A stretch of 6,058 nucleotides of DNA from Betaproteobacteria bacterium (GTDB taxonomy: Bacteria; Pseudomonadota; Gammaproteobacteria; Burkholderiales; SG8-39). The stretch covers positions 1 through 6,058 of the forward strand of contig SHXL01000167.1 in NCBI GenBank assembly GCA_009693345.1, read 5' to 3'. The notes beneath the pieces were generated by a model, which did not search any database, was not told the origin of the DNA, and worked only from the letters and a program-made list of their open reading frames with translations. This document shows, in pieces, positions 1 through 5,832 of this stretch. Position 1 is the first letter of the stretch, and the number at the start of each line of letters is the position of its first letter. The translations under genes were made by a program, and so were the position numbers.

Positions 1-1210
1 GCTGCTCGTTTCACTGCGCACCCCCGCCCTGGCCCTCGCCTGCGGCTGCATCATCATGGCGATTGCTTTCGGCGTGCGTGCCAGCTTCGGCCTGTTCCTG
101 CAGCCGATGAGCATGGAGTACGGCTGGGGCAGGGAAGTGTTCTCGCTGTCCATGGCGCTGCAGAACCTTGCCTGGGGTGCTCTCGGGGCGGTGGCCGGCG
201 GCGTGGCGGATCGCTACGGCCCGGGACGCGTGCTCGCCGGCGCTGCGGTGTGCTACATCCTCGGACTCATCGGCATGTCGGTCATCAGCTCGCCGATCGG
301 CATGCACCTCAACTGCGGTCTGCTGCTCGGCATGGCGCTCGGCGGCGCATCGTTCGGCATCATCCTCGCCATCATCGGACGGATGGTCGCGCCGGAGAAA
401 CGCAGCTTTGCGATGGGCATCGCGACCTCCGCCGGTTCCTTCGGACAATTCGCGCTGCTGCCGCTGACCCAGCAACTCATTTCGGCATACGGCTGGCACG
501 CGGCGCTTTTCGCGCTCGCCGGCATCGTCGCGCTGGTGATCCCGCTTGCCATTCCGCTTGCAGGCAAGCCGGCGGCTGCCGCCGGGGAACCGCAATCCAT
601 AGGTGAAGCGCTGCACGAGGCGATGCGCGAGAAAGGTTTCCACATGCTGTTCTGGGGCTACTTCGTATGCGGCTTCCATATCGCGATGCTGACGGTCCAC
701 TTGCCGTCGTTCGTGACTGACGCGGGGCTCAAGCCCGAGCACGGCATGACGGCGCTCGCGCTGATCGGGCTGTTCAACATCGTGGGCACCTTGAGCGCCG
801 GGTGGCTGGGCGGGCGCTTCAGCAAGAAATATCTGCTGTCGGCCATTTACACGATCCGCGGCTTCCTGATTGCGATGCTGGTTTTCCTCCCCCTGACGCC
901 GGTCGTCCTGTATACCTTCGCCTGCGGCATCGGCCTGCTGTGGCTGGGGACCGTGCCGCTGACCAACGGACTGGTCGGTCAGATATTCGGCATGCGCTAT
1001 GCCGCGATGCTCGCCTCGATCATATTCTTCGGCCACCAGATCGGCAGCTTCATTGGCGTCTGGCTCGCCGGCCGGCTCTACGACACGACCGGCTCGTACT
1101 CGGGAGCATTCGTTGCGTCCATCGGCTTGAGCGTTTTCGCCGCGCTCATCAACCTGCCGGTCAACGAAACTCCGCTCGCCCAGCGCAAGGCAGTGCCCGC
1201 AGCGGCGTAA
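1..1210 (+). CDS. MFS transporter (5' end outside window)
   Basis: Inner-membrane secondary transporter of the major facilitator superfamily; the substrate cannot be read from the sequence. The frame is open from base 2, and hydrophobic sequence typical of helix 1 (ALALACGCIIMAIAFGV) begins before the first internal ATG at 56. The real start is therefore upstream of the window, and 402 residues are visible, close to a full MFS protein. About twelve hydrophobic segments can be picked out, split six and six by a polar loop near 570-640. The loop between helices 2 and 3 carries the MFS signature GGVADRYGPGRVL (about 197-235). A weaker copy, WLGGRFSKKYLL, sits between helices 8 and 9. The N-terminal FGVRASFGLFLQPM resembles monocarboxylate or oxalate/formate-type MFS carriers, which is only a loose hint at organic-anion transport. 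The stop codon shares a base with the ATG of the next small gene (TAATG), so the two are probably translated together. Confidence 0.93.
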   Translation, partial: LLVSLRTPALALACGCIIMAIAFGVRASFGLFLQPMSMEYGWGREVFSLSMALQNLAWGALGAVAGGVADRYGPGRVLAGAAVCYILGLIGMSVISSPIGMHLNCGLLLGMALGGASFGIILAIIGRMVAPEKRSFAMGIATSAGSFGQFALLPLTQQLISAYGWHAALFALAGIVALVIPLAIPLAGKPAAAAGEPQSIGEALHEAMREKGFHMLFWGYFVCGFHIAMLTVHLPSFVTDAGLKPEHGMTALALIGLFNIVGTLSAGWLGGRFSKKYLLSAIYTIRGFLIAMLVFLPLTPVVLYTFACGIGLLWLGTVPLTNGLVGQIFGMRYAAMLASIIFFGHQIGSFIGVWLAGRLYDTTGSYSGAFVASIGLSVFAALINLPVNETPLAQRKAVPAAA

Positions 1211-1362
1211 TGGACGCGGCAAAGAAACGATTCTGGTTGACGGCGACCGGTATCGTGCTCCTGGCGTTCGTTACTGCCGCCGCGTTCTCCGCCTACCTGC
1301 GCCCAGACATGCTGGTTACGTTCGGTGACATCCTGTCTTTTTGTGCGGCGCTGATTCGGTGA
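1210..1362 (+). CDS. small single-helix membrane protein, 50 residues
   Basis: Predicted inner-membrane microprotein of unknown function. It has a basic N-terminus (MDAAKKR), one hydrophobic helix at about residues 8-30 (FWLTATGIVLLAFVTAAAF) and a short tail with RPDML and one Cys. Its ATG overlaps the MFS stop by one base, and its TGA overlaps the GTG of the DinB-like gene by four. It therefore sits in a chain of coupled genes, the main reason to believe it is real. No Shine-Dalgarno sequence lies at the right distance; the nearest AAGG is about 19 nt upstream, again fitting coupling. Very short one-helix proteins with a hydrophobic helix and a Pro-containing tail occur next to transporters in proteobacteria, from general knowledge, so it could be an accessory subunit of the MFS carrier. 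That role is inference. The alternative is a non-functional open frame. Confidence 0.6.
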   Translation: MDAAKKRFWLTATGIVLLAFVTAAAFSAYLRPDMLVTFGDILSFCAALIR

Positions 1363-1868
1363 ACCGCCGCGACGCCCGCATGCTGGCGCGTTACAACGCA
1401 TGGGCGAACAAGCTCATCTTCGAGGCCGTCGCCGGATTGCCGGAAGGCGAGGCGGTCAAACCGCGGCAGTCGCTGTTCAAGAACATGGTCCACATGCTGA
1501 ACCACAACTACGTCATCGACCGCATCTTCCAGGCGCATTTCGAGGGGCGCGAGCACGGCTATGCGGCGCGCAATACGCCGGATCACCCGCCGCTGGGCGA
1601 ACTCTGGCGCGCGCAGCAGGAAATCGACGCCTGGTACATCGAAAAATACGACGCCATGCGCGACGCCGAGTTGAAGGGCGTGGTGCGGTTCAGCTTCGTT
1701 GGGGGAGGCGAGGGCGCCATGACACGCGGAGAAATGCTCCTGCACGTCGTCAATCACACGTCCTACCACCGCGGCTTTGTCGCGGAAATGTTCTACCAGG
1801 TTCCCGCCCGTCCCCCGACGACGGACTTGCCGGTATTCCTAAGGGATGCTTCGCCGCAGCTCGAATGA
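1359..1868 (+). CDS. DinB-family putative metal-dependent protein
   Basis: A 169-residue cytoplasmic protein of the DinB/YfiT-like four-helix-bundle superfamily. Members bind a divalent metal through three histidines, and several are thiol-dependent transferases, but the reaction here cannot be assigned. The sequence shows the family pattern. An N-terminal helix with YNAWANKLIF is followed by NMVHMLNHNYVID, where H49 is a likely ligand. A helix pair with DAWYIEKYDAM comes next, then HVVNHTSYHRG, where H133 and H137 form the HxxxH ligand pair. I chose the GTG at 1359 because it gives a GTGA overlap with the preceding small gene; TTG at 1341 and ATG at 1380 are alternatives. No good ribosome-binding site precedes any of them, so translation probably depends on coupling. 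The stop overlaps the methyltransferase ATG by four bases. 'DinB' here is a family name and does not imply DNA polymerase IV. Confidence 0.85.
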   Translation: MNRRDARMLARYNAWANKLIFEAVAGLPEGEAVKPRQSLFKNMVHMLNHNYVIDRIFQAHFEGREHGYAARNTPDHPPLGELWRAQQEIDAWYIEKYDAMRDAELKGVVRFSFVGGGEGAMTRGEMLLHVVNHTSYHRGFVAEMFYQVPARPPTTDLPVFLRDASPQLE

Positions 1869-2359
1869 TCGAGCCTTCGGACTGGGTTGTTCGCTGGGCG
1901 CCGTTGATTAAATACGGAACGGTGCTGGATCTGGCCTGCGGGAGCGGTCGTCATGCAAATTTCCTTTTAAGTAAAAGCCTGAAAGTAGTCGCGGTGGATC
2001 GCGAGCCGCAGCAGATCCCCGGTGCGCGTTTCATACAGGCGGATCTGGAAGATGGCGGCCCCTGGCCGCTGCCCGGAGAGCGCTTTGAGGGCATCGTAGT
2101 GACGAACTATCTGAACCGGCCTTTGATGAAAATTTTGAATGAAAGCCTTGCAGAAGGAGGCGTACTGATTTACGAAACCTTCATGCTGGGGAACGAAAGG
2201 TTCGGAAAGCCCTCCAACCCCGCATTCCTGCTGCGGCCGGGAGAATTGCTCGAAGCATTCAAGGATTTGGCCGTCAAGGGCTTCGAAGAGGGTGTTGTCG
2301 ATGACCCGAAACCCGCAATGATTCAAAGACTTTGTGCTGTGCAAGCGGGGAAGAGATAA
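1865..2359 (+). CDS. class I SAM-dependent methyltransferase
   Basis: A 164-residue, single-domain Rossmann-fold methyltransferase using S-adenosylmethionine; the substrate is unknown. Motif I is clear (VLDLACGSGRH, residues 20-30). It is followed by the acidic end of strand 2 (VVAVDRE, 41-47), a motif II-like QADLEDG (58-64), strand 4 FEGIVVTNYL (74-83) and GGVLIYETF (98-106). The length is short for the family, but nothing essential is missing, and it resembles TehB-like or UbiE-like small enzymes. The ATG overlaps the DinB-like stop (ATGA), and dapA follows after 36 nt. Base use differs from its neighbours: three 60-nt lines counted by eye (1921, 2161, 2281) are about 48-52% GC, against about 67% in a dapA line. 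This may reflect later acquisition or weaker codon selection. The family is well supported; any specific function would be a guess. Confidence 0.88.
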   Translation: MIEPSDWVVRWAPLIKYGTVLDLACGSGRHANFLLSKSLKVVAVDREPQQIPGARFIQADLEDGGPWPLPGERFEGIVVTNYLNRPLMKILNESLAEGGVLIYETFMLGNERFGKPSNPAFLLRPGELLEAFKDLAVKGFEEGVVDDPKPAMIQRLCAVQAGKR

Positions 2360-2360
2360 A
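2332..2360 (+). promoter_or_regulatory. possible sigma-70 promoter for dapA
   Basis: A TTGTGC hexamer (2332-2337) and GATAAA (2355-2360) are separated by 17 nt, just ahead of the one 36-nt gap between the upstream genes and dapA. The -10 could equally be read as TAAAAT at 2357-2362 with a 19-nt spacer. The match is modest and lies inside the end of the methyltransferase gene. Its position would let dapA-bamC and the hydrolase be transcribed independently of the transporter genes. Weak call. Confidence 0.28.
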
Positions 2361-2383
2361 ATCGCAGGTTAGCTGGAATGGAT

Positions 2384-2387
2384 GGAG
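2384..2387 (+). promoter_or_regulatory. ribosome-binding site of dapA
   Basis: GGAG lies 8 nt before the ATG at 2396 and decides the start between two in-frame ATGs. The earlier ATG (2378) has no comparable purine stretch at the right distance. Starting at 2396 also puts the catalytic residues at exactly the numbers used for the E. coli enzyme. Confidence 0.75.
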
Positions 2388-2395
2388 TACCGCAG

Positions 2396-3301
2396 ATGAT
2401 TACAGGCAGCCTGGTCGCGATCGTTACCCCGATGCTGGAGGATGGCCGGCTCGACCTCGTGCGCTTCAGGGGTCTGATCGACTGGCACATCGCCGAGGGC
2501 ACCGACGGCATCGTGGTCGTCGGCACCACGGGCGAGTCGCCGACGGTGGATTTCGACGAGCACAAGGAGCTGATCCGGGTCGCCGTCGAACACGCCAAGG
2601 GGCGCATCCCGATCATCGCCGGCACGGGCGGCAATTCGACCGCCGAGGCGATCGAGCTGAGCGCCTCGGCCAAGAAGAACGGTGCGATCGCGAGCCTGTC
2701 GGTGGTGCCTTACTATAACAAGCCGACCCAGGAAGGGCTCTACCAGCATTTCCGCAAGATCGCGGAAGCGGTGGACCTGCCGATGATCCTCTACAACGTG
2801 CCGGCGCGCACTGTCACGGACATGCAGAACGATACCGTGCTGCGCCTCGCGCAGGTGCCGGGCATCATCGGCATAAAGGACGCCACCGCGAACATGGAGC
2901 GCGGCACCGATCTGATAAAGCGCGCGCCGCGCAATTTTTCGATTTACTCCGGCGAGGACGCGGGCGCGCTGGCGCTTATCCTGCTCGGCGGCCACGGCGT
3001 CATTTCCGTGACGGCGAACGTGGCGCCGAGAATGATGCACGAGATGTGCGCTGCGGCGCTGGTCGGCGATGTCAAGAAGGCTCGCGAGCTGAACCTCAGG
3101 CTGATCGGCCTGCACCAGAAGCTGTTCATCGAAACCAATCCGTCGCCGGTAAAGTGGGCGATGGCGCAGATGGGACTGATCGAGCCGGGCCTGCGGCTGC
3201 CGCTGGTGCCGCTGTCGGACCGCTGCTACGACGCGGTGCGCGAGGCGCTCTCGGAGGCCGGCATCGCCTTGCCGCTGCGAATGGTCGAGAAGCGCGCATG
3301 A
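2396..3301 (+). CDS. dapA: 4-hydroxy-tetrahydrodipicolinate synthase
   Basis: Cytoplasmic class I aldolase. It condenses pyruvate with L-aspartate-4-semialdehyde, the committed step of the diaminopimelate/lysine pathway that supplies both lysine and the peptidoglycan cross-link residue. It is 301 residues; the E. coli enzyme is about 292, and the excess is a C-terminal tail (PLRMVEKRA). Visible key residues match E. coli numbering: T44 and T45 in GTTGESPT, Y107 in VPYYNKP, Y133 and R138 in ILYNVPART, and the Schiff-base lysine K161 in GIKDAT. The GGHGVISVTANVAP stretch and the NPSPVKWA motif near residues 248-255 are also typical. The 3' end runs directly into bamC (ATGATGA), so the two are almost certainly co-transcribed and translationally coupled, the same order as dapA-bamC in E. 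coli. Nothing suggests loss of activity. In E. coli this enzyme is feedback-inhibited by lysine; that cannot be judged here. Confidence 0.98.
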   Translation: MITGSLVAIVTPMLEDGRLDLVRFRGLIDWHIAEGTDGIVVVGTTGESPTVDFDEHKELIRVAVEHAKGRIPIIAGTGGNSTAEAIELSASAKKNGAIASLSVVPYYNKPTQEGLYQHFRKIAEAVDLPMILYNVPARTVTDMQNDTVLRLAQVPGIIGIKDATANMERGTDLIKRAPRNFSIYSGEDAGALALILLGGHGVISVTANVAPRMMHEMCAAALVGDVKKARELNLRLIGLHQKLFIETNPSPVKWAMAQMGLIEPGLRLPLVPLSDRCYDAVREALSEAGIALPLRMVEKRA

Positions 3302-4458
3302 TGAACGCGCGCAGCGCGTTGGCGATCGCGCGCATCGCGCTGGCGATTGCCGCAGTGGCCTCGCTCGACGCCTGCACCGTCACCAGCGGCAGCGTGGCAG
3401 AGGCAACTAAAATCGACTACAAATCGGCCGGACAGCTGCCGGGGCTCGAGATTCCGCCCGACCTGACCACGCCGGCCCGGGACAATCGCTACGTAGTGCC
3501 GGAAACCGGCAAGAGCACGGCGACGCTTTCGGGCTACCAGGCGGACCGCGCGCAGCAGGCCAAGACAGGCAACCTCGCCGCCGGTGTGCTGCCGGACGTT
3601 GAAAAAATGCGCGTCGACCGCACCGGCAACCAGCGTTGGCTGGTGGTCACGGAGCCCCCTGCGAAGCTCTGGCCGCTGGTGCGCGATTTCTGGCAGGAAA
3701 ACGGTTTTCTGATCGCGGTCAGCGTCCCGGAGGCGGGTGTGATGGAGACCGACTGGGCGGAGAACCGCGCCAAGATTCCGCAGGACTGGATCCGCAATAC
3801 GATCGGCAAGCTGCTCGACTCGCTTTACTCGACTTCCGAGCGCGACAAGTTCCGCACCCGCCTGGAGCGCAACGACGAAGGCGGCAGCGAGATCTACATC
3901 AGCCACCGCGGCATGATCGAGGTGATACAAGGCCAGGTAAGCACCGTATGGCAGCCGCGCCCGCCGGATCCCGAACTCGAAGCCGAGTTCCTGCGCCGCC
4001 TGATGGTCCGCCTCGGCGCGCAGGAGGAAAAAGCCAAACAGCTGATCGCCATCGGCGCGCAAACGTCGGCGCGTGCGGCGATACAGCCGGGCATCGGCGG
4101 GTTCGAGACTCTGGAAGTGTTCGAGCCCTTCGACCGCGCCTGGCGCCGCGTCGGGCTGGCGCTCGACCGGGTCGGTTTCACGGTCGAGGACCGCGACAGG
4201 CAGAAGGGCCAGTATTTCGTGCGCTATGCGGACACCGACTCACTGGACATGGCGAAGAAGGACGGTGAGAAGGGAATACTTTCCAAGCTCGCGTTCTGGA
4301 AATCAAACGAATCGTCGGTGAAGGCGGAGCAGTTCCGGGTGCACATACGTCCATTTGCCGGCAAGTGCGTAGTGCAGGTCCTGACCAAGGACGGTGCCCA
4401 GGCCAATACCGAGACCACGCGCCGCATCGTCGCGCTGTTGCACGAACAGCTTCGATGA
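3301..4458 (+). CDS. bamC: outer membrane assembly lipoprotein BamC
   Basis: Lipoprotein subunit of the BAM complex (BamABCDE), which folds beta-barrel proteins into the outer membrane. The 385-residue product starts with a signal peptide whose hydrophobic core ends at SLDACT, giving a lipidated Cys25. An Asp at the -2 position of the lipobox (LDAC) is unusual. An extended N-terminal segment follows (IDYKSAGQLPGLEIPPDLTTP), matching the unstructured BamD-binding part of BamC. Two mixed alpha/beta domains come next: one around QRWLVVTEPPAKLWPLVRDF with METDWAENRAKIPQD, the other from about residue 265 with FDRAWRRVGLALDRVGFTV and GQYFVRYAD. The chain is somewhat longer than E. coli BamC (about 344). 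Two tandem ATGs, at 3298 and 3301, overlap the dapA stop; the choice changes one residue only. Placement after dapA independently supports the call. The older name is nlpB. The last codons (HEQLR-stop) are duplicated just downstream. Confidence 0.95.
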   Translation: MNARSALAIARIALAIAAVASLDACTVTSGSVAEATKIDYKSAGQLPGLEIPPDLTTPARDNRYVVPETGKSTATLSGYQADRAQQAKTGNLAAGVLPDVEKMRVDRTGNQRWLVVTEPPAKLWPLVRDFWQENGFLIAVSVPEAGVMETDWAENRAKIPQDWIRNTIGKLLDSLYSTSERDKFRTRLERNDEGGSEIYISHRGMIEVIQGQVSTVWQPRPPDPELEAEFLRRLMVRLGAQEEKAKQLIAIGAQTSARAAIQPGIGGFETLEVFEPFDRAWRRVGLALDRVGFTVEDRDRQKGQYFVRYADTDSLDMAKKDGEKGILSKLAFWKSNESSVKAEQFRVHIRPFAGKCVVQVLTKDGAQANTETTRRIVALLHEQLR

Positions 4459-4489
4459 CGAAGCTCTCTTGGCACGAGCAGCTTCGTTG
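4448..4489 (+). promoter_or_regulatory. alternative RNA stems over the hydrolase start
   Basis: CGAAGCT (4459-4465) can pair perfectly with AGCTTCG at 4448-4454, giving a 7-bp stem whose 4-nt loop ATGA holds the bamC stop. It can also pair with the second copy of AGCTTCG at 4480-4486 around a 14-nt loop. The second stem can extend by A4458-U4487, G4457-U4488 and U4456-G4489, burying the TTG start of the hydrolase. The pairing is seen directly; a role in coupling translation of the hydrolase to bamC is inference. Neither stem is followed by a U-tract, so a terminator is unlikely. Confidence 0.4.
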
Positions 4490-4490
4490 A
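4455..4490 (+). CDS. possible 11-codon coupling mini-ORF
   Basis: This frame reads MTKLSWHEQLR then stop. Its ATG overlaps the bamC stop (ATGA), and its TGA overlaps the TTG start of the hydrolase (TTGA). A ribosome that re-initiated here would be carried from the end of bamC to the otherwise poorly marked hydrolase start. The last five codons are the duplicated copy of the bamC C-terminus. No stand-alone Shine-Dalgarno site is present. It may simply be a by-product of the repeat; a function for the peptide itself is not suggested. Confidence 0.3.
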   Translation: MTKLSWHEQLR

Positions 4491-5266
4491 CATTGCGTTT
4501 CGCTTCCATCGGAAGCGGTTCCAAAGGTAACTGTCTTGTCGCGCAGGCCGGCAGCACGCGGGTGCTGCTCGATTGCGGCTTGTCGCCGCGCGAGACCGAA
4601 CGCCGCCTCGCGCGCCTGGGCATCACGCCGGCCGACATCAGCGGCATCCTGGTCACCCACGAGCATGACGACCACGCCGGCCAGGCTTATCCGTTCGCCG
4701 CGCAGCACCGGATTCCGGTCTGGCTTACCCACGGCACGCAGACCGCGCTCGCGGAATCTGGAAAGGTGCCCGGCGCTGTGGATACGCGCACGATCCGGGG
4801 ACGCGACCCCTTTGCCATCGGCGACCTGGAAGTCCGGCCGTACACCGTGCCGCACGATGCGCGCGAGCCGGTGCAGTTCGTGTTCTCCGACGGCGCGTTC
4901 CGCCTCGGTGTGCTGACCGACATTGGCGTTTCCACCCCCCATGTCGAGACCACACTCTCCGGTTGTGACGCGCTGGTGCTGGAGTGCAACCACGACCACG
5001 ACATGCTGTGGGCCGGAGAGTATCCGAAGTGGCTGAAGGAGCGCATAACCGGTCCTTTCGGCCATCTTTCGAACCTGCAGGCGGAGCAGCTGCTCGGCGC
5101 GATCGACCGCTCGCGCCTGAAGCACGTGTTCGCGGCGCACCTGTCGCACCAGAACAACCGGCCGGAGCTGGCGCGTGAAGCGCTGGCCCGCGCGATGGGC
5201 TGCGCCGCGGACTGGATCGGCCTGTCGACGCAGGAAGAGGGCTTCGCCTGGCGTGAGTTGAAATAA
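4487..5266 (+). CDS. MBL-fold metallo-hydrolase, YycJ/WalJ-like
   Basis: A 259-residue cytoplasmic metallo-beta-lactamase-fold hydrolase, expected to bind two metal ions. The N-terminus FASIGSGSKGNCLVAQAGSTRVLLDCG (in two parts: residues 5-15 and 16-31) is the hallmark of the YycJ/WalJ/VicX group, a putative phosphodiesterase or nuclease group of similar length. Metal ligands are visible: HEHDDH (58-63, the HxHxDH motif), H123 in PHDA, D145 in LTDIG, and H218 in AAHLSHQNN; ECNHDHDML (166-174) is also typical. No ATG or GTG lies near the expected start. I chose TTG at 4487, which is preceded at 8 nt by GAG; TTG at 4493 would give the equally plausible MRFASIG. Position after bamC, with only 28 nt between, and the mini-ORF and repeat in the gap suggest coupled translation. 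The biological substrate is unknown. Confidence 0.9.
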   Translation: MTLRFASIGSGSKGNCLVAQAGSTRVLLDCGLSPRETERRLARLGITPADISGILVTHEHDDHAGQAYPFAAQHRIPVWLTHGTQTALAESGKVPGAVDTRTIRGRDPFAIGDLEVRPYTVPHDAREPVQFVFSDGAFRLGVLTDIGVSTPHVETTLSGCDALVLECNHDHDMLWAGEYPKWLKERITGPFGHLSNLQAEQLLGAIDRSRLKHVFAAHLSHQNNRPELAREALARAMGCAADWIGLSTQEEGFAWRELK

Positions 5267-5267
5267 A

Positions 5268-5295
5268 AACGGCGGACCCTCGCGGGACCGCCGTT
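5268..5295. terminator. bidirectional intrinsic terminator
   Basis: AACGGCGG and CCGCCGTT form an 8-bp stem. One A-A mismatch and a further CCC/GGG pairing close on a 4-nt loop (TCGC). On the - strand the hairpin is followed by TTTTTATTT, a proper U-tract, so it terminates the lipoprotein gene well. On the + strand it is followed only by TTCAATTCG, so termination of the long operon there is weaker. It sits between the convergent stops at 5266 and 5315. Confidence 0.85.
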
Positions 5296-5314
5296 CAATT
5301 CGCCGAAGCGGAAA

Positions 5315-5533
5315 TTACTTCTTTGCTTCTTCCTTCTTCGGTTCTTCTTTCTTCATTTCTGCCGGGGCGGAGGCAGCTGCTTTGGGCGCTTCTGCCGGAG
5401 CGGACTCGGCGGCGGGTGCCGCCGGTGCCGGAGTAGCGGCCGGCGCAGGCGCCGGAGCGGGTTTCGGTTGTTCCTTGCTGCAGGCGGTGAGTGCAATCGC
5501 GGCCGCTGCGGCGATGAGCAGTGCTTTGTTCAT
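5315..5533 (-). CDS. small Ala/Pro/Lys/Glu-rich lipoprotein
   Basis: A 72-residue predicted lipoprotein of unknown function. The signal peptide MNKALLIAAAAAIALTAC ends in a good lipobox (LTAC) giving Cys18; Ser at +2 predicts outer-membrane sorting. The mature part is low-complexity: an Ala/Pro tract with repeated PA, PAP and AESAPAEAP units (about residues 23-58), then a charged tail KKEEPKKEEAKK. Such Pro/Ala-rich chains are extended and often act as spacers across the periplasm, but no partner is visible. The start is supported by AAAGGGA six bases before the ATG (plus-strand 5540-5546). The frame stays open a long way upstream, but that extension crosses other features and I do not believe it is coding. 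A terminator follows directly, so this is probably a single-gene unit. Confidence 0.85.
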   Translation of the reverse strand: MNKALLIAAAAAIALTACSKEQPKPAPAPAPAATPAPAAPAAESAPAEAPKAAASAPAEMKKEEPKKEEAKK

Positions 5534-5539
5534 GATTAG

Positions 5540-5546
5540 TCCCTTT
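5540..5546 (-). promoter_or_regulatory. ribosome-binding site of the small lipoprotein
   Basis: AAAGGGA on the - strand lies six bases before the ATG at 5533. It fixes the start and argues against the longer upstream reading of the same frame. Confidence 0.7.
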
Positions 5547-5581
5547 AAGTTCAAGTAGATACTTTGGCTTGTGGCAGCCAT

Positions 5582-5604
5582 GTTGCGGCTGTGCAACGAT
5601 AATA
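5582..5604 (-). promoter_or_regulatory. possible promoter and operator-like dyad
   Basis: On the - strand, TGCTATTAT (TATTAT at 5599-5604) resembles an extended -10 element about 66-71 bases before the lipoprotein ATG; I see no convincing -35. The predicted start of transcription falls within GTTGC-N6-GCAAC (5582-5597), a short dyad that could be an operator or a 5'-leader hairpin. Both readings are tentative. Confidence 0.3.
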
Positions 5605-5616
5605 GCAGTTTGCCGT

Positions 5617-5832
5617 CTACAAGCCCACGGTGGTGCTCGCGACCCCCGGGTAGGACGCGGACCAGATCTCCTGGAAGCGCGAGCGCATTGCCAGCGCCTC
5701 GGTCTCGTCGTTCAATCCGATCGCGCCGCGGAATTGCACGGCCACCGGCCGGCGCAGGTAGTGCTGCGCATCCAATACAAGGAACGCATCCTGCAGGTTG
5801 CGGATTTCCTCGTGCGTTCGGTTGATCTCGAT
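5617..5832 (-). pseudogene. C-terminal fragment of an unrecognised protein
   Basis: On the - strand this stretch is open for about 70 codons to a TAG at 5617-5619. It reads like real protein: INRTHEEIRNLQDAF, then VLDAQHYLRRPVAVQFRG, then LNDETEALAMRSRFQEIW and an end at TTVGL. Codon third positions are mostly G or C, as in the confirmed genes here. There is no plausible start, and the frame is closed just upstream at a TAA inside the adjoining IS sequence. It is therefore probably the tail of a gene broken by the insertion. I do not recognise the family: the helical, charged composition gives no function. Whether the missing N-terminal part lies beyond the element cannot be seen. Confidence 0.5.

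Larger units (their letters stand above)
4440..4491 (+). repeat. imperfect 20-bp direct repeat at the bamC end
   Basis: The 3' end of bamC (4440-4459) reappears 32 bases later (4472-4491) with 18 of 20 bases identical. Both copies read as HEQLR followed by TGA, and the two mismatches (GAA/GAG and CGA/CGT) are synonymous in that reading. The 32-base period is not a multiple of three, so the second copy is out of frame with bamC. The 12 bases between the copies do not continue the repeat. A local duplication at the operon junction is the simplest explanation. Confidence 0.8.

Noticed and set aside
11..1222. 403-residue open frame on the - strand opposite the MFS gene
   Set aside because: It is rich in Arg, His, Gln and Glu with no domain character and lies exactly opposite a clear transporter gene. 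This is the expected shadow in GC-rich coding DNA.
2378..2380. Earlier in-frame ATG as the dapA start
   Set aside because: It has no ribosome-binding site at the right distance and would add six residues that shift the catalytic numbering away from E. coli DapA.
2369..3115. 248-residue open frame on the - strand within dapA
   Set aside because: It is an antisense shadow of dapA, whose catalytic residues are all in place on the + strand.
4487..4492. TTGACA hexamer as a -35 promoter element
   Set aside because: It overlaps the hydrolase start, and no suitable -10 hexamer lies 16-18 bases downstream. It is explained by the TTG-ACA codons.
4178..5149. 323-residue open frame on the - strand across bamC and the hydrolase
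   Set aside because: It is opposite two well-supported genes, spans their junction, and has low-information Arg/Ala/Gly-rich composition.
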